A stretch of 64,000 nucleotides of DNA from positions 186,001 through 250,000 of the forward strand of contig NZ_CADIJW010000003.1 of the NCBI RefSeq assembly GCF_902859745.1, given 5' to 3'. This document shows positions 21,917 to 30,526 of the stretch, one piece after another (the first letter of the stretch is position 1; the number at the start of each line of letters is the position of its first letter). A program made the translations under genes and the position numbers. This DNA is from Achromobacter dolens. Lineage in GTDB: Bacteria > Pseudomonadota > Gammaproteobacteria > Burkholderiales > Burkholderiaceae_B. Below the pieces are notes generated by a model, which was given only the letters and a program-made list of their open reading frames with translations, searched no databases and was not told the origin of the DNA.

Positions 21917-22783
21917 CTAGGCCTGCGGCAGCGCCAGCAGTTCTCCCATGCGGACCGGACCGCGCACCGATGGCGTATCGGCCCAGCGCACCTTGCCCGG
22001 GCCGAACAGCACGATGGCGGTCGAGCCCAGCTTGAAGCGGCCCATCTCGGCGCCCTTGGCGAGCTGGATCGGCGCGCGCGCCGCGTCGTCGTAGCGCACG
22101 GCCTTGACGCGCCGCTTGTACGGCGTGACCAGGCCGGCCCAGACGGTTTCGATCGAGGCGACGATCATGGCGCCGACCAGCACCAGGGCCATGGGCCCGT
22201 GCTCGGTGTCGAAAATGCAGACCACGCGCTCGTTGCGGGCGAACAGGCGCGGCACGTTGCGCGCGGTCAGCGGATTGACCGAGAACAGGCGGCCCGGCAC
22301 ATGGATCATTTCGCGCAATGTGCCGGCCACCGGCATGTGGACGCGGTGGTAGTCCTTGGGCGACAGGTAGATGGTGGCGAACTCGCCGCCCTGGAACGGC
22401 GCGGCGCGCTCGCTGTCCCCGCCCAGCAGGTCGGCCAGGCCATAGCTGTGGCCCTTGGCCTGGAAGATGCGGCCATGCTCGATGGCGCCCATCTGGCTGA
22501 TGGCGCCGTCAGCCGGGCACAGCACGCCGCCGGGCTCATCGTCCAGCGGGCGGGCGTCCGGCTTGAGGGCGCGGGTGAAGAAATCGTTGAAGCAATCGTA
22601 GGCCAGCGCGTCTTCCTGCTCGGCTTCGCGCATGTCCACGCCGTACTTGCGCACGAAGCGCGAGATCATCCAGTTCTTGACCGCGGGTTCCCGGCAGTCC
22701 GAGGCGTATCCGAAGAAACGCGACACCAGGTGATGCGGCGCGAGGTACTGGCTGGCGAGGAAAAGTTGGTCTTTGATCGGCAT
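21917..22783 (-). CDS. psd: Phosphatidylserine decarboxylase proenzyme
   Basis: Makes phosphatidylethanolamine from phosphatidylserine at the inner membrane. The proenzyme self-cleaves at LGST to form a pyruvoyl group; here it reads [11 protein letters not shown] near residue 252. The catalytic triad context is intact: [11 protein letters not shown] (Asp), [11 protein letters not shown] (His) and the LGST serine. The 288-residue length is normal, and the N-terminus [19 protein letters not shown] fits family members. Oddly, an intrinsic terminator ends only about a dozen bases before the start codon and there is no Shine-Dalgarno sequence. Confidence 0.95.
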   Translation of the reverse strand: MPIKDQLFLASQYLAPHHLVSRFFGYASDCREPAVKNWMISRFVRKYGVDMREAEQEDALAYDCFNDFFTRALKPDARPLDDEPGGVLCPADGAISQMGAIEHGRIFQAKGHSYGLADLLGGDSERAAPFQGGEFATIYLSPKDYHRVHMPVAGTLREMIHVPGRLFSVNPLTARNVPRLFARNERVVCIFDTEHGPMALVLVGAMIVASIETVWAGLVTPYKRRVKAVRYDDAARAPIQLAKGAEMGRFKLGSTAIVLFGPGKVRWADTPSVRGPVRMGELLALPQA

Positions 22784-22794
22784 CTAGGAGCGCT

Positions 22795-22824
22795 AAAAAA
22801 ACGCGTCCCGCGGACAGCGGGACG
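22795..22824 (-). terminator. Intrinsic terminator directly upstream of psd
   Basis: On the minus strand CGTCCCGC (22824 down to 22817) pairs with GCGGGACG around a five-base loop and is followed by CGTTTTTTT. It may end the AraC gene transcript, which stops 130 bases earlier. It leaves no room for a psd promoter after it, so it may act as an attenuator. Confidence 0.8.
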
Positions 22825-22954
22825 TGGTTGGAGGTTGTCGCGCCCGGGGGCCGTTGAAGGTGGCGTCGAAGATCGCGCCGGGCGTGCAATTCGCGGGATT
22901 GTAACGCGTCTAGCCTCCCAATGGACCATGGCGCGGACAGCTTTCTTGCCACAC

Positions 22955-23902
22955 CTAGGCGCGCGCCCGGGCCGGCGCGCCTTCCGGCGCGGCGCCCTGG
23001 CGCCGATACGTGCCCGGGCCGACGCCGAAGTGCTGCTTGAAGGCGCGGGCAAAGGCGGCCTCCGATTGGTAGCCGATGCCCGCGGCGACGCGCGCCACGG
23101 ATTCCTTCAGCCGCTCCAACTGGCGCGCCGCATGCTCCATGCGGATCGCGGTCAGCAGGCGCAGCGGCGTCAGGCCGCTGGCGCGCACGAACTGGCGGGC
23201 GAAGGTCGCGCGCGACAAATGGCAGCGTTGGGCCAGGGTGGCCAGCGTCCACGGTTCGGTGGGGGACCGCAGCATGGATTGCACGGCGGGCGCCAGCCTG
23301 GGGTCGGCCATCAGCGCCAGCAGGCCGCGCGTCTGCTGGCCGTCGTGCACCAGCGCGCGCAGCACCAGCGTGAAGAGGGCGGTGGATAGCTGGTTGATGA
23401 TGGCCGCGCCGCCGAGCCGCGGCTGTCCGGCCTCGGCGCGCATCAGCGCCAGCAGCGCGGCCAGCGCCGTGTTGTCGCCCAGGGTGGCGGAGCGCAGCAC
23501 CATCGCCTGCGGCAACGCCATCAGCAGCAGGCTGCCGGCGCGGCCCAGCGTGAATACGCCGCACAGCATTTCCAGGCGCGGACCCGCGCCCTCCTGGGTC
23601 AGTTCGGTCAGGACGCCGTTGTGGCGGATGTCGGGCGGCGCGGCGGCGGCCGGCGCGCGCTCGTCGATGCCGCGCAGCAGGTGCGAGGCGCCGTGCGGCA
23701 GCAGCAGGATGTCGCCGGTCCGCAGGGCCAGTTCGTCGCGGCCGACGCGGGCCACGCCTTCGCCTTGCAGAATGACGTGATAAGGCACGTGGCCGGCCGG
23801 CGCCTGCGGATGATCGGCGCGCCAGCGGCCGCCGTAGCGGCACAGCAGGTCCACCGTGCCCGCGGGCTCGGCGGTCGACAGGAGCTGGCTGAGACTGTCC
23901 AT
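22955..23902 (-). CDS. AraC-family regulator with cupin sensor domain
   Basis: 315-residue regulator. An AraC-type cupin domain fills the N-terminal half (HVILQGEGVARVGRDELALRTGD and LLLPHGASHLL). The C-terminal 100 residues hold two helix-turn-helices: TLATLAQRCHLSRATFARQF and VAAGIGYQSEAAFARAFKQHFG, followed by GPGTYRR. The target is unknown; neighbours are psd downstream and an ABC-F gene upstream, neither an obvious client. An arginine/alanine-rich tail is probably disordered. Confidence 0.88.
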   Translation of the reverse strand: MDSLSQLLSTAEPAGTVDLLCRYGGRWRADHPQAPAGHVPYHVILQGEGVARVGRDELALRTGDILLLPHGASHLLRGIDERAPAAAAPPDIRHNGVLTELTQEGAGPRLEMLCGVFTLGRAGSLLLMALPQAMVLRSATLGDNTALAALLALMRAEAGQPRLGGAAIINQLSTALFTLVLRALVHDGQQTRGLLALMADPRLAPAVQSMLRSPTEPWTLATLAQRCHLSRATFARQFVRASGLTPLRLLTAIRMEHAARQLERLKESVARVAAGIGYQSEAAFARAFKQHFGVGPGTYRRQGAAPEGAPARARA

Positions 23903-24008
23903 GGGCTCCCTGGGAAGGAGGGCGGGCCGCCCGGCCGGGCCGCCCCGCTGAGGGCCGCCGCGGCGCGGCGGGACATGCTTGCGATTCTATGCCGGTTGGG
24001 GCGCGCGG

Positions 24009-25643
24009 TCAGGCCGCGGCCTTGGCCGACAGCTTGGTCTTGTAGAGCCAGTCCTTGTAGTCGTCCAGGTCGCCGTCGAACGGGCTGAAGCGGCCATCGG
24101 CCACGATGATGAACTGATCGGTGGTGGCGCGCAGCAGGTGGCGGTCGTGCGACACCAGCACCAGCGTGCCTTCGAACTGCGCCAGCGCGGTGGTCAGCGC
24201 CTCGCGGGTTTCCAGGTCGAGGTGGTTGGTGGGCTCGTCCAGCAGCAGCAGGTTGGGGCGCTGCCACACGATCAGCGCCAGCGCCAGGCGGGCCTTCTCG
24301 CCGCCCGAGAACGGCGCGATCGAACTGGTGGCCATGGTGCCGTTGAAATTGAAGCTGCCCAGGAAGTTGCGCAGTTCCTGCTCGCGGACCGTGGGCGCGA
24401 TCTTGGTCATGTGCCACAACGGCGATTCGTCATGGCGCAGCATCTCGACCTGGTGCTGGGCGAAGTAGCCGATCGACAGGCCCTTGTTGAATTGCGTCTC
24501 GCCCGCCAGCGCCTGCAGCTCGCCGGCGATGGTCTTGATGAAGGTCGACTTGCCGGCGCCGTTGATGCCCAGCAGGCCCAGGCGCTGGCCCGCCTGCAGC
24601 GAGAAGTCGATGCCCGACACGATGATCTTGTCGGACGTGACGCCGCTGTCCTCGTCGGTGTTGCGGTAGCCGGCGCTGACCTTGTCCATCGTCAAGAGCG
24701 GGTTGGGCGCGCGCAGCGGCTCGCGGAACTCGAACGAGAATTCGGCGGCGGCGCGCAGCGGCGCCACTTCTTCCATGCGCGCCAGCGCCTTGATGCGGCT
24801 CTGGGCCTGGCGCGCCTTGCTGGCCTGCGCCTTGAAGCGGTCGATGAACGACTGCAGGTGCGCGCGCTGGCGCATCTGCTTTTCCATCATGCCTTGCGCC
24901 AGTTCCAACTGGGCGGCGCGCTGGCGCTCGAACGACGAGTAGTTGCCCGAGTAGCGCTTGAGCTTGCGCTCGTCGATGTGGACGATGAAGTTGACCACGC
25001 CGTCCAGGAAGTCGCGGTCGTGCGAGATCACGATGAGCGTGCCCGGGTAGCGCTTGAGCCAGTCTTCCAGCCAGATGATGGCGTCCAGATCCAGGTGGTT
25101 GGTGGGCTCGTCAAGCAGCAGCAGGTCGGACGGGCACATCAGGGCCTGCGCCAGGTTCAGGCGCATGCGCCAGCCGCCCGAGAAGCTGGTCAGCGGCAAC
25201 TGCATCTGCGCCTGGGTGAAGCCCAGGCCCGTCAGCAACTGCTCGGCGCGCGAATGCACGGTGTAGGCGTCGGCATCGGCCAGCGCGGCGTAGATGTCGG
25301 CCATGCGCAGGCCGTTCTCGGCGCTCTCGGGCTCCGCTTCCAGAGCGGCCAGTTCGGCTTCGAGCTTGCGCAGCGTGACGTCGCCGTCGATGGCGTATTC
25401 GATGGCGGGGCGGTCGAGCGCGGGCGTTTCCTGCGCCACGTAGGCCATGCGCCAACTGGCGGGATAGTCCAGGTCGCCCTGGTCCGCATGCAGCGTGCCG
25501 CGCAGCAGGCCGAACAGGCTCGACTTGCCGGCGCCGTTGGCGCCGATCAGGCCGATCTTGTCGCCGGGGTTCAGGAGCAGGTCGACCTTGTCGAACAAGG
25601 GCTTGACGCCGCGCATGAGTGAAACTTGTTGGAAGCGGATCAT
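24009..25643 (-). CDS. ABC-F family ATPase
   Basis: 544-residue soluble protein with two ABC domains and no membrane segment, the layout of ribosome-associated ABC-F proteins (YheS/Uup group). Domain 1: GLIGANGAGKSS, LTSFSGGWRMRLNLAQAL, LLLLDEPTNHLDLD. The linker is a long charged helical stretch around residues 235-300 (the PtIM region). Domain 2: GLLGINGAGKST, IAPFSGGEKARLALAL, LLLLDEPTNHLDLE. The start MIRFQQVSL at 25643 fits the family; upstream sequence in frame is not conserved-looking. It probably rescues or tunes translating ribosomes. Confidence 0.92.
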   Translation of the reverse strand: MIRFQQVSLMRGVKPLFDKVDLLLNPGDKIGLIGANGAGKSSLFGLLRGTLHADQGDLDYPASWRMAYVAQETPALDRPAIEYAIDGDVTLRKLEAELAALEAEPESAENGLRMADIYAALADADAYTVHSRAEQLLTGLGFTQAQMQLPLTSFSGGWRMRLNLAQALMCPSDLLLLDEPTNHLDLDAIIWLEDWLKRYPGTLIVISHDRDFLDGVVNFIVHIDERKLKRYSGNYSSFERQRAAQLELAQGMMEKQMRQRAHLQSFIDRFKAQASKARQAQSRIKALARMEEVAPLRAAAEFSFEFREPLRAPNPLLTMDKVSAGYRNTDEDSGVTSDKIIVSGIDFSLQAGQRLGLLGINGAGKSTFIKTIAGELQALAGETQFNKGLSIGYFAQHQVEMLRHDESPLWHMTKIAPTVREQELRNFLGSFNFNGTMATSSIAPFSGGEKARLALALIVWQRPNLLLLDEPTNHLDLETREALTTALAQFEGTLVLVSHDRHLLRATTDQFIIVADGRFSPFDGDLDDYKDWLYKTKLSAKAAA

Positions 25644-25882
25644 GAATCGTGTGGCAGGAGGGGGCCGACCGGGGTGGCGTGAAATAAGCGCGGCAAGGCT
25701 CCCGCCACAAAGTGCGGCGCAAAAAGAAGGAACCGTGGAGCGGTCGCGCCGGCGGCGCGACATGCGGGCCGCGCGAAGCGCGGCTGGCGGACGGGGCGGA
25801 TGCCCATCCGATCGCGGGCGCTATTGTAGCCGGCCGCGCGGACCCGCGCCCGAGGGCGGGTTCAGCCAGTCGTGGCGCGGCC

Positions 25883-26764
25883 TCAGGCCGGGGCCGAACG
25901 CGCGGCGATGGCGTCGGCCAGGGCCAGCAGGCGTTCGGCCTCGCGCGCGTGCAGGTTCTCGACCAGCGCGCCGTCCACCACCGCCACCCCCTGGCCGGCG
26001 GCCTGGGCCGCGCGCCAGGCATCGAGCCGCTTGCGCGCGCTGGCCAGCTCGGCATCGGTCGGGGCGAAGGCCGCGTTGGCGGCGGCGATCTGCTTCGGGT
26101 GGATCAAGGTCTTGCCATCGAAGCCCTGGTCGCGTCCTTGACGGCACGCGGCGGCCAGCCCGGCGTCGTCATCCAGGTCCAGGTGCACGCCGTCCAGCAC
26201 GGCCAGGCCATGGGCGCGCGCGGCCAGCACCGCCAGCGAGCGCGCCAGCAGCGTCTCGTGGCGCTCGGGCGTGTGGCGGGCGTGCAGGTCCTTGACCAGG
26301 TCGGACGTGCCCACCACGATGGCCGCGAGCCGCGCGTGGCCGCCGGCGATGGCGTCCAGCCGCAGGAAACCGAGCGGCGTCTCGGCCATCGCCCACAGCG
26401 GCAGCGCGGCGGGCGCGCCGGCCGCGTCCAGCGCCTGCGCCAGGGCTTCCAGTTCGGCCGCCGACTGCACCTTGGGCAGCAGCACCGCATCGGCGCCGGC
26501 CTGCGCGATGGCGCGCACGTCGTCCAGGCCCCATGGCGTATCGAGCGCATTGACGCGCACCACGCATTCGCGCCGGCCATAGCCGCCGGCGCGCAGGGCC
26601 GCGGCAACCTGCTGGCGCGCCAGCGCCTTGGCGTCGGGCGCGACCGCGTCTTCCAGGTCCAGGATCAGCGTGTCGGCGTCGAGGCTGCGGGCCTTGTCCA
26701 GCGCGCGCGCATTGGCGCCCGGCATGTAGAGGACGGAACGGCGGGGACGGGCGGCGAGGGACAT
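25883..26764 (-). CDS. HpcH/HpaI (CitE-like) CoA-ester lyase
   Basis: 293-residue TIM-barrel enzyme of the citrate lyase beta-subunit/malyl-CoA lyase family. It opens RRSVLYMPGANARALDKARSLDADTLILDLEDAVAPDAK, with the CoA and Mg sites (LEDAV). It continues with VVRVNALDTPWG, LLPKVQSAAELE, AMAETPLGFLRLD and FDGKTLIHPKQI. Likely reactions are cleavage of malyl- or citramalyl-CoA-type esters. ATG 26764 is four bases beyond the stop of a response-regulator gene, so the two are probably co-transcribed, an unusual pairing. Confidence 0.86.
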   Translation of the reverse strand: MSLAARPRRSVLYMPGANARALDKARSLDADTLILDLEDAVAPDAKALARQQVAAALRAGGYGRRECVVRVNALDTPWGLDDVRAIAQAGADAVLLPKVQSAAELEALAQALDAAGAPAALPLWAMAETPLGFLRLDAIAGGHARLAAIVVGTSDLVKDLHARHTPERHETLLARSLAVLAARAHGLAVLDGVHLDLDDDAGLAAACRQGRDQGFDGKTLIHPKQIAAANAAFAPTDAELASARKRLDAWRAAQAAGQGVAVVDGALVENLHAREAERLLALADAIAARSAPA

Positions 26765-26768
26765 GGAT

Positions 26769-27488
26769 TCAACTCTTGGGATTGCTGATGACCTGCACGG
26801 GCATGGTGCAGACGTAGCCGACGCCATACACCGTGCGGATGCCCATGTCGCCGCCGGCCTGCGCGCGCAGCTTGCGGCGCAGGCGGTGCATGTGGGCGTC
26901 GAGCCGATGGGTGTCGTAGGCTTCGGCGCTGGCGCCGAGCGCCTCGACCAGCCGGCCGCGCGACAGCGGCAGCGGCGCGGCCTGGATCAGCGCGCCGATC
27001 AGGCGGCTCTCGGTATCGGTGATGTCGACGTGGACGCGCTTGGGCGAGACCAGCATGCGGCGCGCCGGATCGAAGCGCCAGATCTCGGCGCTGGGCGCTT
27101 CGGGGCCGGCCGCGGGCACCACCCTCAGCCGGCGCGACAGCGACACCAGCGTGGCGCCCAGTTCGGCCAGGTTGACGGGCTTGGTCAGGTAATGATCGGC
27201 GCCCAGGCTCAGGCCGGACACCTTGTCTTCGCTCAACAGGCGACCAGTGAGCATGATGATGCCCATCGAGGGATAGGTGGTGCGCAGGTGGGACACGCGC
27301 GCCAGTCCGTCGCCGTCGGGCAGCATCGCGTCCAGCACCAGGATGCCGGGCGTCACGCTCAGCAGCAGTTGGTCGAGTTCGGACAGCGAACCCGCGGTGA
27401 GGATGGCTTCGCCCAGGCCGAGGTCGTGGATGAATTCGGCGATGCTGTCGCGCCAGTCCCCGTGATCGTCGACGATGATGATGGTCAC
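26769..27488 (-). CDS. OmpR/PhoB-type response regulator, no adjacent kinase
   Basis: 239 residues. The receiver domain starts MTIIIVDDHGDWRDS, has the phospho-acceptor in GILVLDAMLPDGDG (Asp about 53) and the switch lysine in YLTKPVN. A winged-helix DNA-binding domain follows, ending RLRRKLRAQAGGDMGIRTVYGVGYV. The start is GTG without a clear ribosome site. No histidine kinase is next to it; instead it leads into the CoA-ester lyase gene. The trigger is unknown. Confidence 0.88.
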   Translation of the reverse strand: MTIIIVDDHGDWRDSIAEFIHDLGLGEAILTAGSLSELDQLLLSVTPGILVLDAMLPDGDGLARVSHLRTTYPSMGIIMLTGRLLSEDKVSGLSLGADHYLTKPVNLAELGATLVSLSRRLRVVPAAGPEAPSAEIWRFDPARRMLVSPKRVHVDITDTESRLIGALIQAAPLPLSRGRLVEALGASAEAYDTHRLDAHMHRLRRKLRAQAGGDMGIRTVYGVGYVCTMPVQVISNPKS

Positions 27489-27869
27489 GGCGCCGGACGA
27501 GCTAGCGGTTGTGCGCGAGGCGCTCCAAGGGCAAACACGCTTTCCGCTCCTTTCATGCTACGGCTTCTTATTGGTGTGGAGGACTCCGCCTGGCGCAGGC
27601 CGGATACGGCGCCATCGGTGTGATCCCCTCGAGGCGCTTTCGCGGAGAATATCATTATCGCCGCTACGGCGGCGCGGCATATTGCGGCGCAGCGAATGCC
27701 GTCGCAAGGCGCCTCGAACCGCGCCGATACCGGTGGTCAAAAAATGACCAGCCCCGGTAGCGGCGTCGTAACGGCCAGCAGTCGTGCGCCTGTGAGTTTT
27801 TTATCCACAGAAACTGTGGATAAAAAATTCGCCCGGCATCGATTCAGCGATTGCGCCGTGCCGCGCGGG
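27489..27869. other. 381-base intergenic region
   Basis: No protein or RNA gene recognised. It contains a relatively AT-rich stretch around 27640-27680 and, at 27797-27827, a perfect inverted repeat made of two DnaA-box-like sequences (annotated separately). The rest shows short GC palindromes only. Confidence 0.6.
27797..27827. repeat. Perfect inverted pair of DnaA-box-like sequences
   Basis: TTTTTTATCCACAG pairs with CTGTGGATAAAAAA around a three-base loop. Each arm contains the consensus DnaA box TTATCCACA, at 27801-27809 on the plus strand and 27815-27823 on the minus strand. The T tracts lie on the 5' side of the stem on both strands, so it does not look like an intrinsic terminator. 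Confidence 0.75.
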
Positions 27870-28376
27870 TCATTGCGGCGGCGCGGCCGGGTCCGTCAGG
27901 TATTCCACGGGCACGCCCTGCGGCACCCGGCGCACGCGATCGCGTTCGATGCGGGGCGGGGCGAAGCGCGTCTTGCGGGCCGCGGCGTTCTGCAGCAGCA
28001 CCGACAGCACCGCGCCCTTGTCCTGGATCCATTGGGTCTTGCCGCGCAGCAGCTTCATTGCGTTCTCGGCGGTTCCCAACTTGTAGGACATCGAGTTGAT
28101 CTGGACCGACGTCTTGCCGTTGAATGCGGACTCGTCCTGTTCGGTGAGCGCCGCGGCGTCGAGATTGCTGCTTTCGTGGTCGATGCGGTAGATGAATTTG
28201 AGGCCGCTGAACGGGTCCTGCACCACGACGAGCTTGTCCGAACCCGAGACGTCCGACAGCATGCCGATGACCAATGATTCAACCAACTGGTTGCCCCGTT
28301 GCTCTTCGGTGTAGATGAAGATGGTGCGCTGGTTGTGCCCGAGCGGCGAGGGCGGGGCGAGGGGAGAACGATCCAT
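27870..28376 (-). CDS. Hypothetical protein
   Basis: 168 residues, family not recognised. From the chosen ATG (MDRSPLAPPSP) a short proline-rich start leads into a mixed alpha/beta region with RTIFIYTEEQRGNQLVES, DKLVVVQDPFSGLKFIYRID and NGKTSVQINSMSYKLGTAENAMKLL. It ends in a basic, proline-containing tail. There is no signal peptide or membrane segment, so it is probably a soluble cytoplasmic protein. Upstream in-frame sequence overlaps the acetyltransferase gene and looks non-coding. It is followed by the intergenic DnaA-box repeat. Confidence 0.7.
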   Translation of the reverse strand: MDRSPLAPPSPLGHNQRTIFIYTEEQRGNQLVESLVIGMLSDVSGSDKLVVVQDPFSGLKFIYRIDHESSNLDAAALTEQDESAFNGKTSVQINSMSYKLGTAENAMKLLRGKTQWIQDKGAVLSVLLQNAAARKTRFAPPRIERDRVRRVPQGVPVEYLTDPAAPPQ

Positions 28377-28498
28377 ACCTGACTTGAAAGAGGCGGGGGC
28401 GGGTGGAAACTTGCCCCGCGGTACTGCGTTAACGGCGTCGCGTCCGGTGAACTTGAGCGCCGGCCCTGATGCAAACAAAGAGCAAGGTCCCGTCCGGG

Positions 28499-29101
28499 CT
28501 ACGGCGCGCGCCGCAGGCGCGCCAGCAGGCGCGCTTTGGCGGCGGGCCAATCCTCGTCGAGGATGGCAAAGTAGACCATGTCGCGGGTGCGTCCGGACTG
28601 CGCGATGAGGTGCTTGCGGAAGACTCCTTCCTCGACGCCGCCGATACGGAGAATGGCCTGCCGGGATTGCAGGTTGGTCACTTCCGTCTTGAACACGACC
28701 CGCATGATACCAATTGTTTCAAAGGCGTGCTGCAATAAAAGGTACTTGGCCTCGGTGTTGGCGCCGCTGCGCTGGCTGGCGGGGGTGAGCCAGGTGGCGC
28801 CGATCTCCAGGCGCCTGTGGGGCAGGGCGATATCCATATAACGGGTGGTGCCGATGACCCGGCCGTCTTCGCGGCGCACGATGGCGAACGGCAGGCAGGC
28901 GCCGGCGGCCTGGCCGTCCAGCGCGCGCTCGACGTAGCGGCGCATGTCGTCGGCGGATTCGACCGGTTCGGGCTGCAGCCGCCACAGTTCCGGGTGCAGC
29001 CCAACCTCGGCCAGCGCGGCGGCGTGCGTCAGGGTCAGGGGCTCGAGCCGGACGATCTCGCCTTCCAGGGTGACGGGCGGCAGGCGGGCGGGGGAAGACA
29101 T
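28499..29101 (-). CDS. GNAT-family N-acetyltransferase (RimJ/RimL-like)
   Basis: 200-residue acetyl-CoA-dependent transferase. The fold is recognised by VRLEPLTLTHAAALAEVG at the N-terminus, CLPFAIVRREDGRVIGTTRYMDI in the central sheet and LEIGATWLTPASQRSGANTEAK, which covers the acetyl-CoA loop. LQSRQAILRIGGVEEGVFRKH matches the RimJ/RimL branch, whose members acetylate protein N-termini or small amines. The target is unknown. Confidence 0.86.
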   Translation of the reverse strand: MSSPARLPPVTLEGEIVRLEPLTLTHAAALAEVGLHPELWRLQPEPVESADDMRRYVERALDGQAAGACLPFAIVRREDGRVIGTTRYMDIALPHRRLEIGATWLTPASQRSGANTEAKYLLLQHAFETIGIMRVVFKTEVTNLQSRQAILRIGGVEEGVFRKHLIAQSGRTRDMVYFAILDEDWPAAKARLLARLRRAP

Positions 29102-29230
29102 GACGGGAGACTCCGCGGACGCGTCGCGGTCGGGCGTCCGCCGTCATGGCGGCGTCCCGGACGCCCAGCGATTCTACGCCCGCCCTCGGCGGCTTGCCGA
29201 ACCCCCGCGCCCGGGCGCAGAATGCGGCGC

Positions 29231-30466
29231 ATGAAAACTGACGTGGTTGTCCTGGGCGCGGGCATCATCGGGGTGAGCACCGCGCTGCACCTGCAGGCGC
29301 GCGGCCGCTCGGTGGTCCTGCTGGACCGGCGCGGTCCCGGCGAGGAAACCAGCTATGGCAACGCCGGGCTGATCGAACGCGCCAGCGTCATTCCCTACGC
29401 CTTTCCGCGCGACTGGCGCAGCCTGCTGCGCTATGCCGGCAACCGCACCCCCGACGTGCGCTACCACGCGCGTTTCCTGCCGCGCATCGCGCCCTGGCTG
29501 CTGCGCTACTGGTGGCATTCGGCGCCGTCGCGGCTGGCGCGCGCCGCGGCCGCGATGCTGCCGCTGATCGAGCGCAGCGTGGCCGAACACGACGCGCTCA
29601 AGGACGCCGCCGGCATCGGCGCGCTGTTTCGCCGCAATGGCTGGATCGATGGCATGCGCAGCCAGCAAAGCCTGGACCGCGCGGCGGCCGAGGCCGCCGC
29701 GCTGGCCGAGTACGGACTCGACTACCAGTTGCTGGACCGCCAGGCCCTGTCGGCGCTGGAGCCGTCGTTGTCGCCGCGCATGGTGGGCGCGATCCACTGG
29801 CGCGACCCGGTCAATGTGTCGGATCCGGGCGCGGTGGCGCGCGGCTACGCGGCGCTGTTCCAGCGGCGTGGCGGCTCGCTGGCGCGTGGCGATGCGCGCA
29901 GTCTCGAGGCGGTGCCTGGCGGCTGGCGCGTGCGCGGCGTGACGGGGGCCGTCCAGGCGCGCGAGGCGGTGGTGGCGCTGGGGCCGTGGTCGCCCGACGT
30001 GCTGCGGCCGCTGGGGTATCGCGTGCCCATGGCGGTCAAGCGCGGTTATCACCAGCATTTCGCGTTGGAAGGCGGGGCCTCGCTGGCGCATCCGGTGGCC
30101 GATATCGACAGCGGGTTCGTGATGTCGCCCATGACACTGGGCCTGCGCCTGACCACGGGCGCCGAATTCGCGCCGCGCGACGCGCCGCCGTCGCCAGTGC
30201 AGGTGACCCGCACGCGGGCGCTGGCGGCGCAGTTGCTGCCATTAGGCGAGGCGGTGGAGAAAACGCCCTGGATGGGCTGCCGGCCGTGCATGCCGGACAT
30301 GCGCCCGGTGATCGGCGCGGCGCCGCGCCATGCGGGCCTGTGGCTGGCCTTCGGCCATGCGCATCACGGCTTCACACTTGGGCCGGTGACCGGCAAGCTG
30401 CTGGCCTGCCTGATGACGGGACAGGCGCCGGACATGGATCCGGCGCCGTATGCGTTGAATCGCTAG
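29231..30466 (+). CDS. FAD-dependent D-amino-acid dehydrogenase-like oxidoreductase
   Basis: 411-residue flavoprotein of the DAO/DadA family. The FAD fold starts VVVLGAGIIGVSTALHLQARG with LLDRRGPGEETSYGNAG, the DadA signature. C-terminal GCRPCMPDMRPVIGAAPRHAGLWLAFGHAHHGFTLGP closes the flavin site. It likely oxidises a D-amino acid or related amine to the keto acid and passes electrons to the respiratory chain. ATG 29222 is an alternative three codons upstream. It is not adjacent to an alanine racemase gene, unlike classical dadA. Confidence 0.86.
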   Translation: MKTDVVVLGAGIIGVSTALHLQARGRSVVLLDRRGPGEETSYGNAGLIERASVIPYAFPRDWRSLLRYAGNRTPDVRYHARFLPRIAPWLLRYWWHSAPSRLARAAAAMLPLIERSVAEHDALKDAAGIGALFRRNGWIDGMRSQQSLDRAAAEAAALAEYGLDYQLLDRQALSALEPSLSPRMVGAIHWRDPVNVSDPGAVARGYAALFQRRGGSLARGDARSLEAVPGGWRVRGVTGAVQAREAVVALGPWSPDVLRPLGYRVPMAVKRGYHQHFALEGGASLAHPVADIDSGFVMSPMTLGLRLTTGAEFAPRDAPPSPVQVTRTRALAAQLLPLGEAVEKTPWMGCRPCMPDMRPVIGAAPRHAGLWLAFGHAHHGFTLGPVTGKLLACLMTGQAPDMDPAPYALNR

Positions 30467-30526
30467 CGCATTTTGCGGGGCAATCCCGGCCGTCCGGCGC
30501 GATGCCGCGCGCACCGGGGCGGGTTG

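Noticed and set aside
27797-27827. Hairpin as an intrinsic terminator or as part of oriC
   Set aside because: The T runs precede the stem on both strands, and no dnaA, dnaN, parAB or gidA gene is near.
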